From assembly GCA_023374045.1 (NCBI GenBank), contig CM041783.1, positions 127,225,503 through 127,289,502 on the forward strand: a stretch of 64,000 bases of DNA, read 5' to 3'. The stretch comes from Limonium bicolor (taxonomy: Eukaryota; Streptophyta; Magnoliopsida; Caryophyllales; Plumbaginaceae). Position numbers and translations under genes: made by a program. Under the pieces are notes generated by a model. The model ran no database searches. It was not told the origin of the DNA and saw only the letters and a program-made list of their open reading frames with translations. Below are positions 21,672 through 34,200 of this stretch, in pieces. Numbering within the stretch: position 1 is the first letter of the stretch; every line of letters starts with the position of its first letter.

Positions 21672-23395
21672 TGTATCACCCCGTCCTAAGCCAATCGTGG
21701 TTATCGCAAACTTAACAACTTAATCACAAATGTCGCAGCAAAATAAACTATCACCAGGACCTTGCCACGGTCTAAACCACCGAATATACCAAACTTAAAA
21801 TATTTACAAACGCTTATCCAAAAATATACATACAAACCAAAACACCCGCCAACCGAGTTTCTAGTATCTCAAGTAACAACATAATCCTTCACTAGTTTCA
21901 GTATTAACAGACGGGTGCACAAGCGCAACCCGTGCTCAAAATAAACCCAACCTAAGGGTGACTCTTCATGGGACACTTACCTGCAAAATAAAAACAGCCC
22001 CCAAAGGGGGTCAGCAAGAATGCTGGTACAATCCTCTCATGGGCCCCAAGCTAATGGGGCTACGACGACTAATTATCGATAGCATGGAAATTGATTAGAC
22101 ACACAATCATAATACGAAGTGCAATAAAACAATAATCCACAGATGTACAAGCATAGTTCACACACATTGAACGACTTAAAAGTGTTCTCTTAAATCTTAT
22201 CTCAGCCTTAGAATACAACCGCCCTTTAAATAGAATTGGTCGTATGTTAACTCAATGTTTATTTTGTCGGGTCAAAAGCAACCCTAGCCAATGAGCTATT
22301 AACTTCATTGGTTGAATAAACAACTTATCTGAAAATTTAGGATTTAGGTGATCCTACTGCACCATCTTAATGCCTCTTACCTTGGACTTGAAATCTAATG
22401 TAGCTGAGCCGACATTCGAACCTAAGCAACAATTCCGAAGACAAGTCCTTAAGCAGAAGTCGGATCTGATTCAGATACCGACCCCCTTTTCCTTAACATG
22501 CATGACCGGAGTCAGTCCCGGATTCCTCACTCCTCTTAAGTTCCAGTTAGTGAAAATCTTACAAACCATGTGTTACTTAAACCTTAACGGGTATTAACCA
22601 ACAGTTACCGAAACATAGTTCCTCTCCTCAATCCAATAAGTTCTAAGCTTAGTTAGTAGCTAGTCTCAAGTCTCGTGGGTTAGTGTAAAGAAAACACACA
22701 CACAATGAGAACAATAAAAACCAGTTGCATGCTTTATCTTGTCTTAGTTATAGCAAATAAACAGATAGCACACAAGCCGAGGGACACCTCGTTAGCAAGT
22801 AGGTCACAAGAAAACTGTACCGTTCACCGTCGGCGATTGTTTGATAAATCTCCTAACAAGTCCCAGTTCACAAGTCCTAAAACAATCATTCAGTTTTAGG
22901 ATATTATTTAGCTCAACTTAACACAATTTACTTAACCCTCCTAGACACCAATATTTACCCATTGTTATTCACTAAGTCCTTATGGTTTTTAACTTAAATT
23001 TTTAAGTGCATCATTTTCTCATTATCCTTTACATTTGTTCACTCACTTAGTAGCCATTTAACCCACCAAACATGTCCTAAATAACCTTATAACATCAATA
23101 CCTTACTATCCCCATCATTTCCTAACATTTTCCAAGCTTAAACATGATTTTTAGGGTGGTCCGGGACTTGGTCCTTACCTTATGACCCGGACCAACACTT
23201 AGTGTAAACTCTCGGCTGATTTTATGTTGTGGTCCGGGACTTTATATGGGACTTAAGTCCTGGACCAATACAGGCTGAAACTCTCGGGGTGAATTAATAG
23301 GTGGCCAGGGACATCTTACAGGACTTAAGTCCCAGACCAGGGTGCTGGTTGAACTCTCGGCTCTAATTTATGCATGGTCCGGGACTTTACCCTGG
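21672..23395 (-). repeat. truncated LTR inserted in gag, copy B
   Basis: Duplicate of 15510-17243. It starts TGTATCACCCCGTCC and ends inside the palindrome array (23158-23398). It retains about 18 bp near 23352 (CTCTCGGCTC region) that copy A lacks, so B is closer to the original here. Confidence 0.8.
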
Positions 23396-23644
23396 ACCTG
23401 TGGGGTATACGGACACCGGGCATACGAGTGCTTCTGGAACCCAGAGGGCAGAGCCTTTAGGCCCGAGATGAAGGGCAAGGGCAAGACCGATCTGGGTGCT
23501 GGATCTGACGATCAGAAGACGACTCAGCAGGCTGCAAACAAGAACCCACGGGTAGTCCAGAAGTTGGGACCCACACTTCACATGGTGGACCGGGACGATG
23601 AGGCTGAACCCTCATCGAGGCCAGGTACCGCTATAAACCATTAA
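23396..23644 (+). pseudogene. gag: gag, copy B, C-terminal part
   Basis: Second zinc knuckle (GVYGHRAYEC) and the Lys/Gln-rich tail, ending TAA at 23642-23644. Nearly identical to 17244-17492. Confidence 0.8.
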
Positions 23645-23823
23645 GTAATGAAATTGCCTGCTTACCGCATTTCATGCATGCTTTGGTGAATGATTAAGTT
23701 AGATGAGATTAAGACATGGTTAGAACTTATGTAAGATATAACCTATTACCACCTTAGGAAACTTCAACAATTGTTATCCCATAACTTCAACGCTTAACCC
23801 GGAAGAAACGGACATCGAAACTC

Positions 23824-24424
23824 GAAGCACAAATAGCCATCATCAGGAGATGCAGTCAGTTAGGAGTGTGACTGGGAGGTTTCTATACACTGGAGTACCC
23901 AGGAGGAGCAAAGATGAAACTAAGGATGATGAGCTTAGGCAAGGACTATAATCCGTATGCCAAGACGTACCAAACCACCAGAGCAAGATGGAGTCTCACC
24001 ACCGGGAATACCAGAAGAGTTCCATCCGGTTATTACACAAGCCGTGGAGATCACGCAGCAACTGGAGGCTGACCCGATCCCAGGCATACAAGTAGATCTA
24101 TGCATAGTTAATTTCTACGAGAAGAACGGGTGACTCGGATTACATCAAGATAAGGACGAGACAGCGGAGTCTCTCGAAACAAGGATACCCGTAGTGTCTT
24201 GGTCCATTGGAGATGACACTGAATTTCTATACGGCGAGCAGAAGCGTGTAGACCGTGCTAAGAAGCTACTACTTAAGTATGGAGATGTATTAATTATGGG
24301 TGGAGAGTCGAGGATGTTGTACCATGGGATTAAGAAAATTAAGCTGAATACAACACCATCAGTAGTGATCAATGCGACGCACATGAGACTAGGACGGTTA
24401 AACCTAACCTTTAGACAATATTAG
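23824..24424 (+). pseudogene. AlkB-like dioxygenase domain, copy B (N-terminus deleted)
   Basis: Same domain as at 17698-18343 but lacking about 70 bases at the start (the GMILLRGYL segment), so it opens at EAQIAIIRR. It keeps the second iron ligand: His codon 24323-24325 in RMLYHGIKK, which is Asn in copy A. HQDKDE and RLNLTFRQY are present. It shares the TGA before LGGFY and the frameshift before PGIPEEF with copy A, and has its own TGA just before LGLHQDKDE. Taken together the two copies show that the ancestral domain had all Fe(II) and 2OG ligands. Confidence 0.88.
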
Positions 24425-24490
24425 CCATGTAACGCTTTAAGTATAATGTAAGAAAAGAAGTGTAAGAAAGAAGCACATGATGTAAACAGG

Positions 24491-26743
24491 ATGGTTATTA
24501 ATAAAATAACAGTGTTGTTCATATTAATTGTTACGACTCTTGTTATACCATCATTACTCATGAAAGCTTGTGAAATACAATTAGGTTATGGACTCGGTAC
24601 GGAAGGTGCGCTAAGCATCCTTACAGAGGCACAGGCCGACGCAAGCGGTACTATCCTCACCGGCACCTTTCCGATCAATGGGGTTGAGGCATCAGTTCTC
24701 TTCGACTCAGGGGAATTGCATACCTTTATCTCGGCATCATTTGCGAGAAGGTTGGGGCTACACTGATGAGCAACCCGACTTCACGGTTACGCTCCCGTCT
24801 AAGGAGAAGGTTCGTTGCACTCGCTACTACCGAGGAGCCACCATCAAATTAAGGGTGAAGACTTTCCAGTCACATTCATTGAGTTCATGGATTTGATGTT
24901 ATCTTCGGGATGAACTGGTTGGAGCGGCACAAGGGTCATATCCTCTGCGCCGAGCACCGACTGCTACTTAGGAGTCCGTTTGGGGTAACAGTATCATACC
25001 GCTAGAGGCCCAGAGAGCCTATGACCAAGATCATCTCCGCCATGGCAATGTATTAGGAGTTGAGGAGGAAGGAAGAGTTATATCTCTGCTATGTCCAGGA
25101 CATAGAGAGAGACCCGAGTTCAACCCCGACTTATCGGTAGTGTCGGAGTTCCCTGATCTCTTTCCACGAGAACTGCTCGGCATGCCACCCACTCGGGAGG
25201 TAGAGTTCACCATCGAGCTGCTACTAGGAACCGGACCGATAGCCTAGGCACTGTACCTCATGGCTCCTGCAGAAATGAACGAGTTAAAAGATCAGTTGAA
25301 AGACTTGTTAGACAAAGGGTTCATAAGACCCAGTGTTTCACCATGGGGAGCGCCAGATCTCTTTGTGAAGAAGAAGGATGGTAGTCTCCGCCTCTGCATT
25401 GACTACAGAGAGTTGAATGTAGTGACTGTGAAGAATAAGTATCCACTACCTCGCACTAATGATCTGTTCGATCAGGTGAAGGGGGCATCTGTGTTTTCCA
25501 AGATTGATCTTAGATCGGGGTATCATCAGATAGCCATTAAGGAGGGAGATATTGAGAAGATGGCATTCCGGACACGATACAACCACTACGAATTCACAGT
25601 GATGCCATTCGGTTTGTCAAACGCACCGGTGAAGTTCATGGATCTGATGAACCGCTTGTTCAGGGAACAGTTAGACAAGACGTTTGTGGTAGTCATCGAT
25701 GACATACTGATATATTCAAAGTCGAGAATTGAGCGTGAGGTACATTTGAGGAGGGTGTTGGAGATACTGAGGGAGAACCAGCTTTATGCTAAGTTCTCCA
25801 AATGTGAGTTTTGGCTTGACCAGGTCTCCTTCCTGGGTCATGTCTTCTCAGATGTTGGGATCTCTATAGATCTAGTGAAGATTGATGTTGTGCGCACCTG
25901 GCCAAGACCAAAGACGGTGACTGACATCCGCAGCTTCCTCAGTCTGGCAGGGTACTATCCGAGGTTTGTTAAGGACTTCAGCAAGGTCACGAAGCCGATG
26001 ACCAGTCTGATGAAGAAAGATGCACCGTTCGTATGAACAGATGACTGTGAGTTCATTCCAGAGCTTGAAGGACTCATTGACCACTGCACCGGTTCTGACT
26101 ATTCCAGACGGTATAGAGGGCTTTGAGGTTTACTGTGATGCATCCGGTAGTGGGATGGGTTGCGTGCTCATGCAGCATGGCAAGATGGTGGCATATTCCT
26201 CACGCCAGCTGAAGAAACATGAGGAGAACTACCCCACACATGATTTAGAACTGGGAGTTGTAGTCTTTGCTTTGAAGATATGGCGCCACTACTTGTACGG
26301 GGTTAGTGTGACGATCTACACCGATAATAAGAGTTAAAAATATATATTCACTCAGAAGGAGTTGAATCTTCGACAGAGGAGATGGTTAGAATTTCTGAAA
26401 GACTATGATATTGACCTCAAGTACAAAGAAGGGAAGGCCAATGTTGTAGCTGACGCCCTGAGCCGTCGAGCACACTCACTTCATCCGCTACTTGCTTCCC
26501 CGAGCTTGGTTAATGAGGTGCGAGAGGCTTAGTGGGCCGATGGGTATATGAGGGAAGTCAGACAGAAGCTGACTGAGGGTACCTTTAAGAGTCAGAAATA
26601 TGACTTCAGACTTCATGATGATAATCTGATCAGACTTAAGGGCCGGTTATGCATCCCGCGTAGCAGCTTAGATTTGAAGGACCGCATATTGAGGGAATCA
26701 CTCTGTTCTTCAGTTTCCATCCATCCGGGAGCCTCTAAGAAGT
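24491..26743 (+). pseudogene. pol: pol, copy B: protease, RT, RNase H, start of integrase
   Basis: Protease 24600-24765 (VLFDSG kept, next residues changed). RT 25260-26033 with [33 protein letters not shown] and FLGHVFS. After TGA 26034-26036 (Trp in the family) and a frameshift near 26050, RNase H follows: [15 protein letters not shown] (near 26130), [20 protein letters not shown] and YTDNKS (26315-26334), a stop at 26335, then [10 protein letters not shown] and [13 protein letters not shown] (near 26436). The integrase N-terminus starts near 26560 and is cut at 26743 within its zinc finger by element M. It resumes at 54193. Confidence 0.92.
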
Positions 26744-27469
26744 TGTAACACCCCTACCGCTAATAGCATCATTACTGTACAAATACTTACCTTCGCAGCG
26801 GATAATACATACACAACAGCAGGTGTACAATGCCGTTAGTCACCCACGTGACTAACAAGGCTAGCTACATTACTACATACTATCGGTCTGAAGAATTAAA
26901 CATACCGAGTACACTACATAATACATTACTTTCCATTCCATACTCAAACCATAATTCAAATACAACTACAATACAATATTTTACTATACCGAGTCAACTA
27001 CATTCCTCAAATTACCGATACAGTTTGGACTTCCAAATTCACATTACAATACAAATACAATTCCCATTACTCAACTACCCATGCTTACATAGCAGCCCCA
27101 TCCTACACTCTCAAACGATGGTCGGCTTCGAAGTACCTGTAAATAAAAACGATGCCCCTAGGGGCTCAACAAAATTGCTGCATATGAAATTCGCATACCT
27201 CGCGTGCTAACGGGGTACATCGACTACTTTGGTCGAATAAACATGGAGTTCGTTTATTTTACACATACATGCTAATACTACATCATTATATACAAGCAAC
27301 AATACTTACCTACATCTACAAGATTCAATACTTACTAAGGGAGATAATTTGTCAGTCAACCGTTCATGTTAGTTATTCGTTCATCTGGTTTAATCGGATG
27401 CTCTCTTTCTTCTCATTCGGGTTCTTAAGTCTTACAACAAACTTAGTCCTACTTACTTGTTTCTTTACT

Positions 27470-27710
27470 TACACTACACTTATTACCTTACTCGTTACTG
27501 ACTCTTGCTTGCTCAATTCTCGTTACTTTACCAATACTTACTCATCACTCAATACCTATTGCATCACTCATACTTACATATTACTCAATACTCGGTACCA
27601 TACTCGTACTTACTCTTACTAGGAACTCCTTACATACTCATACTTACTTCGTACTCAATACTCAATACTTTACTCATACTTACGCAATACTCAATACTCA
27701 TTACTTTTAG
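27470..27710. repeat. degenerate TACTCATACTTACTCAATACTC minisatellite
   Basis: About 240 bp built from variants of TACTCATACT and CAATACTC on the + strand. The same block recurs in each repeat of M's 5' LTR (near 45840, 48180 and 50490). It lies about 750-950 bp from the PBS-side end of the LTR. Confidence 0.8.
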
Positions 27711-28845
27711 CCTCCGGGCGGAGTCATACACAAGACTCGCCACTGGGCCTACAAATACAGAGGGGATATACACTTAGCTCCCCAAATACTCAAATGTCCA
27801 TTTTTACTGGACTACTCAAATTCCCAACACTCCTCTCTCGGAGTATCGTACAATCTCATTGATTAGCTAAAAGTATCTCTCTCGATAACCTCCACTAGCT
27901 TGGGGAATTATTACCGTCTAGTATTCTCAGATTTAAGGGTTTCCCCAACGTATCGAATACTCTCATGTTCGGGACATTACTTACAATAGTCGGGGCCTTT
28001 CATTGGGGGTCGACTAATTTTCTAAGGGGTTTGGAGATCCCACATCATTCTTTACTACTCTCATTGTTCATGTCTTGCTATATCATCAATACCTCTATTA
28101 GAGGTTACTTATATATACTCCCACTGCTTATTGTTTTGTGGATTGTTCATTTTGGTTCTCTTACCGTTATCGGAAGGTTACAAGTCCCGTACACTCTCTC
28201 ACATTCTAGTGAGTTCATTGGTTTACGTTAACGGTTCTTGGTTCGTTAGTTTAGTGTGTTTCTACATTTCCGTTAATCCGCAACATGACTCTTGCTACGA
28301 GTCCTAACTACAAGACTCATCTAGGAGTCGGTCTACACACCAAGTTAAGCCACATAGTCATTCAAGAAGGGTTAGCTCATACAACATACAACAAGACATA
28401 CAATGAAAGGCAATAAACCATTTTCATGCTTTAATCTTGACTAGCCGGCATACAGCACACAAATCAACGTAGCTCGGTTAGCATACGGGGCATGAGAAAA
28501 TCATACCTTTCACCGGGGTTAACTTTACCGGGTGTTCCCCGTTCCTTGGTTCCCACTTGTTCCTCGTGTCTTACTCTTGAACCACTAATTACAAGTCAAA
28601 TGGTTCTATTAGGCGTTACAGTACGTACATAAATGCTACTCCCATACTTACCCCGTTATCCCGTTATCTCGGTTTAACTTAGTGTTCTTAAACTCCCAAC
28701 TTTCTCAACCACTTTCAACCTTTGTTTATACTTCTTTGGAACTTTAAAGGTCACCAAACAGCTCCTAAACATCATCTAAAACCAATACCAATCAATCCCC
28801 CATGTTTTAAAGCCTAAAAAGTACTCACGGGTGAATTCTAGGGGT

Positions 28846-29025
28846 GGTCCGGGACTTGGTCCGGACCCTAAGTCCCGGACCAATACTAAACATGACTTTC
28901 CGCCACTTTTTCTTCCTGGTCCTGGACTTGGTCCTGGACTTATGTCTTGGACCAATTCCTGCATTCACTCTCGGGCGTTTTTTTGATGCGGTCCGGGACT
29001 TGGTACATATCCTAGGTCCCGGACC
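28846..29025. repeat. array of three GGTCCGGGACTT palindromes
   Basis: Units at 28846-28881, 28917-28952 and 28990-29025. Each is an imperfect inverted repeat with outer arms GGTCCGGGACTT and AAGTCCCGGACC (variants with CCTGG). The spacers share ACTCTCGG or TTTCCGCC. It has the same plan as E's array at 12421-12660 but with unrelated stem sequence. Confidence 0.9.
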
Positions 29026-31200
29026 CTGCTAAAAACTACTACCTAGGTGATTTTTCAACCCCTAATCAACCTTTAATCCACCTCTAATCATTTCATATCC
29101 TTTCCACATGTTTTATACATGTTTAAACACACTTAAACACTCCTTACAACTCCTTAAATCCTTGGTCCAATCCATACTCAACTTCTTGCCCAATTTCTAC
29201 AAATTTCCATTCTCATTTCTACAACTTCCACACTTGTGCATTTCTACACTTTCCTTTGCACTTTGCATCTTGTCCTAACTTCATTTTACCATACCAATTC
29301 ATTCCTAGACGTATGCACTACCTATACCCAAGTCAATCTCCATCTTCAAGATTACAAACAGTAACTCTTTCTCTTGTTTTTCCAATGCATTTCACATGCT
29401 ATTTTCTACAGATTTTACACCCTTTTATTCTCATCCTACAACTACCATTCCATGGTTACTAAACATCTCTACTCAACCCAATACACACCTTGGTTCTCCC
29501 ATTCTCCAAGTCATCCAAAAATGCTTATTTTCCACTAAAATTTTGCCATAACCTCCCCATAAACCTTACATCCTCACTTCATCAATTCTCACCAATTTTC
29601 ATTCCTAATATAGCCACACCCACAAGGGGTCCTACCAGCACTCAAAGCAATATCAATTTACCAAAACTTCCACAAACAACAATTCCAATATACATACTCA
29701 AATTACTTGGCTCTAAGGCCTTTAATCCAAACATTAATTCACAAATACTCTCAAACTTCCACCAACTACATTCCTAGTACTATATTTTGGGTTCTTTCAT
29801 TACTTTACCCATTCCCATTATTATAATGCATTAAAATTGGCATTAAGAGGGATTCCTTACCTTAAGCTCATACTTTCTTCTTTCTTTTTCCAATCTCCTC
29901 TTGTTCCTCCTCTTTTCAAATTCGGTCAAGGGGGCAATGGAGTTGCCAAACTCCATTCCCATCATCCAAGGAATACAAAATAAGTGTAATTAAAATACTA
30001 GCCCTTGGAATAATATTAATCCATTGAAATGCTTAAAAACACCAAATCTAGGGTTTACCTTTGAAGTCTTTTAAGAGGGGTTTAACCCTTGATTCAAGAA
30101 GGTGATCCCACCACCATTGGAAGGTTGGAACAATGCTCAAAAGAGAGAGAGAAAAATAGAGCTCAATTAGAGGCTAAAATCGGCCACACTATGAAATGGA
30201 GGAAACATAAGTTTTTCATGGAAATTTTTACCTTAATGGAGAGAGGAGACTCCAAGCTTCGATTTGGTACCATTTTCTCTTAAAACGGTCAAAACCATGG
30301 AGATGAACTTCCTCATTTTTGGATTTTGAAAAGAGAGAATGATAGAGGATGATGAGGAGATAAAGAATATGTACTTATTTTTGTGATTGGAGCTTTAATG
30401 AATCTAGAGCATGGAGTATAAGAGGAGAAGCCATGGGAGCCATTTTGAGAGCTTCAAAATCATCCCCAACCAGAGGAAGAAGAAGAGAGGAATCAGGAGG
30501 GGGGGTTCTCACGCAGGAAAAGAAAGGAATGGGAGGAGAGAGAGGGAAAAGGTGAGTATTTGTAACTTTTTGCTTTATTGCTTTAGTGACTTTTCAACTC
30601 ATGAATTAATTAACTAGTCAAGTGTGAGTGTGTGTGTGTGAGGGATTTAATTAACTCATAAAAACCGACCCCACACAGTGATACATGCTGGAGCGTTTTT
30701 TCGTTTTTTTACAGAAAACGCTCATTAATTTGCCCAGTTTTAGCACTATTCACTAACCGGGCCCGTTTTCCAGAATTTTCTCGTTTCTTTAATTTTATTT
30801 GTTATTAAGATTCCATTAATGCTTAATTATATTTATTTATTGAACGGTAATTTTTACGGGTTCGTTTGACCACTCAACGTCATGTTTTCGGGTTTTCTCG
30901 AAAAACGTGCGCTAAAGCTTTATTAGCGTTTTAACACATTACTTGGATCCTTTTTCTTCGGGAATCATTCCCGTACATTAATTAGGAATGAATAAGCCTT
31001 AGGAATCCATATAATACTCTAACCGAGGTCTCGTACCTCCTATGGTTATTTAACGCTTATTTTAGAGTTTTCCGCTTTTTAAGCATTTTCTCATTTCTTT
31101 TGGATTTATTTTTCCTTACCAAAATTACTTAGGCACTATTAGGCCCTTAAATACCATTTTAGAATAATTTAATCACCATATTTAAGTTCGGCGTATTTCA

Positions 31201-34200
31201 ATCTACCCCCGTTAATGAACATTGCCCTCAAAGTTGGTGAATCTAATATTGTTATTCGTATAAGTACTCTATGCTAAGGTTATGACCTCTACATATAACT
31301 TTTCAGACTACAAATGTTTGACTCGATGTATACTACACATCCAAACAGCATGTCACTGCATGCATAACAATCACAAATATTCGTTACAAGCTCTTCATGG
31401 GGTCCGTCCGCAGATAAATGAGGTACCATCCTCTCCCATGTCGAGCGATCCCTCAGGTACCGGTCACATTTGAACACTTACGCTTTCTGGTTCACGACCG
31501 TCATGACTAATGGCACTTGCGCTTTCTGGCCACGGTCCTTTGGTTCAGATCAAATTCATTTGCATATATAGAGATCCTCAGGCACTTAATCATACTTACT
31601 TACTCATATTTACTTTCCAGTGCCCTTGGAAAAATACAAAACACACACTGTCACCGCACCCAACCGGCCACTTAGGACCGCCGCACGAACAGTGTAGTGG
31701 TTTCAAAACTAATCAACACTTCCACTGACTCAAAACTAGCTTCACCTCCATGGTTTCAACCGGATACCCGTGCCTAGCCATTGAAGATCCACTAGCGCCC
31801 GTGGGAGTGGTTTCAAAACCGATCCTCATTCTCAAGTTTGAAGAAAACATTGTACCAAATTAATTTTGGGAATTCATTTGAAAACTTGCATACATCTCCC
31901 AAGTTCCATTTATGATTATTGTTCCTATTACTAGTGTTATTACTGTGACCACTTAAGGGGAGCTTCTAGAGTCCTTCAACCCCAATGTGATCAGCATTGG
32001 TGTTGGATTATCCTTCCACCCCAATTTGTGTTCGGTTTCCCTTGATCACTAGCAAATCAAGTTCCACTTCCCACCTCCATTCAAACAGACAAATCGTCAA
32101 ACATTAATTCATTTTCTATCTTTTTAATCTTGCTAGTCAGAATCACACACATACATTTTCCAATTTGTAAAATTCACTTACTTACTCGCTAACCATCTCA
32201 TCAATTATTACTACATCATCTCCAACTACTATACTTAAGAAATTCATGGGTACAATATCCCATTAATTTACTATACTCCAATTTATACTCATAAAATACA
32301 TCGGTTTCATACCGATTTATACTCATTACATACATCTGTTTCATACCGATTTATACTCCTCAAGTCTCCCATACGTACTCATTCCTCATGCTATTACCAA
32401 TCGGGGTTCACATTCCCCTAGAGTTTCTCTACTCCATTACCTATTCTTACTTCTCAAATAATCACCATTACACGATGAGTGGATACAAAATTTTATGTAA
32501 CATAAGTATCAATCATCAAAACAAATACTTTTGCGCTATGCGCATTGTAGTTTACGCCCTTATCACGCAAAACATACATTTCGCGGTTTTCGCTCTACCC
32601 CCCTTAAAAGGGATTACGCCCACGTAGTCTACCATGTGTCAATGTTGAACATTGGTCGAAGGCATTCAGTCTTCGTGGAGTGGTTTAGCTTCCATGCGGT
32701 CTATTATACAATGTTCCTTGATCAATGGGTCTTAACCGTATTACCGGTTAGTCCTTATATCGAGAATTTTCATCGGAGTTTGTTTAACTCTTAACCGGGT
32801 TCGGTTCTAGCCTAAATGGCTTTGAGGCGTTGATGGTTAGCCTTTTATTCGCTAGGTGTATTTCACTTAGAATTCTGGGCCCACTAGCTTCTGCTGCGTG
32901 ACCCTGATAACTTGGGTTATTCGCCCTTCTTGTTATCCTTAATGTGCTACACATCGCCTTTTTATCCCTCTTATTGTGGGAGTAAGGTTTATTCCATCAA
33001 GCGTGGTATTTCCTTTACCGTACGCGAGTTCAATGAGCTTCGGATTTTCTATCCAGCTCTTTGGAATTTTATATACATATTGTTGTGTATTTTAGTGATC
33101 ATTCACTTAGTTCCTCCGACTTATTTTCGGTTGAGGTTTAGCCACTGCGTAGTTGTAGTGCTTCCTCTATTGTCAGTAGATTCTGAATTATGTTAGTTTC
33201 TCTGGTTCAGTACAAGTGTTCTTTACTTGTATGACCTTGCATTTTCTATGCATCGGTTCTAGTGACTTTCTTAAGTCTCCTTTCACTTTTTATTCCAATG
33301 AAATTCACATCTTGTGATTGTTGGTGTGTTTCACACTCTTCGTGCTTCTTTGGCCTTAGGCCGCACTGTTTGTTTCTAAGCTTTTGCTTAACTAGCTTAT
33401 GCCATGTTCGCTGGTGAAAAGAATAATTTACCACAATTTATATTTTCCATATTCCTAGCTATCCCACTAGTTCATTAACTACACAAGTGCAATACCAAAA
33501 CACTCAGTCCCATAGAGTGCAGAGGCGTAAACCCTTGGCAGTAAATCTCTCATGTGATTGCAATAGAAATGAATATTACTTCTTCGTGTGGTGCTTCGTC
33601 ATTTGGTGCAGACTCCTGGCTTGTTGCCCGGTCTGTCTGCCATCTCGTATTTAACAACTCCATAGCATTGGGTGTTTATTCACATACATTGGTCGCCCGC
33701 TGCGCACCATGTTCTCACTGATTCTACAGTGTTGGTTTACATGGCATCCGTTGTTGCTAGCTTCAGCTCATGCCTTTCCATCGTTTATACCATGGTTCAG
33801 CGTTTATACTTCTGGTCTCCTTGAGCGTTATTTACTTATACTTTATGTTCCCACATGTCATGTTCCTTCTAAACCGGTTACTCCTTGGTTGTCAACAGTT
33901 GCTATTTGAAGCTTAATTTACATCGCTTGGCAATAATTGTATGCTCAAGCTTCACTACATTAGAAGTTTTGAAAGAGGTGTATTATCAGATATTTATTGA
34001 TGGTATCCTCCTCTTAGAATCCATGTGTTCACCGCTCTCACGGTCTCACATTTATGAGGGGAATCCTTGCTCATTGGTTATTAACTTTTTATCGGTGTCA
34101 TCCTTGACCACGTTCCATATGGTTCACCATGGGTTTTGCAACCGTTAAATATGTATTGTAATAGTTTCATGGCATACTAGCTATATTGCCTAGAGCTCTG

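Larger units (their letters stand above)
26744..31200 (-). repeat. 3' LTR of element M (4457 bp)
   Basis: Runs from TGTAACACCCC to GGCGTATTTCA and is followed by CTACCCCC, the complement of a polypurine tract. It is the simple form of the same LTR that is expanded at 45115-54192; removing two extra 2.3-kb units from that one gives 4458 bp, matching this length. It contains a YACT-type minisatellite (27470-27710) and a palindrome array (28846-29025). Short ORFs inside are not credible genes. Confidence 0.92.

Noticed and set aside
27470..27710. Regularly repeated short units considered as a CRISPR-like array
   Set aside because: Units are degenerate and contiguous without unique spacers, in a plant LTR; a minisatellite.
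28776..29032. Overlapping ORFs on both strands rich in Gly-Pro-Ser repeats
   Set aside because: They are translations of the palindrome array; open frames on both strands follow from the inverted repeats.
32388..34148. Several + strand ORFs of 60-95 codons
   Set aside because: They lie antisense in the decayed internal region of M, whose orientation is fixed as minus by its PPT and PBS; no motifs seen.
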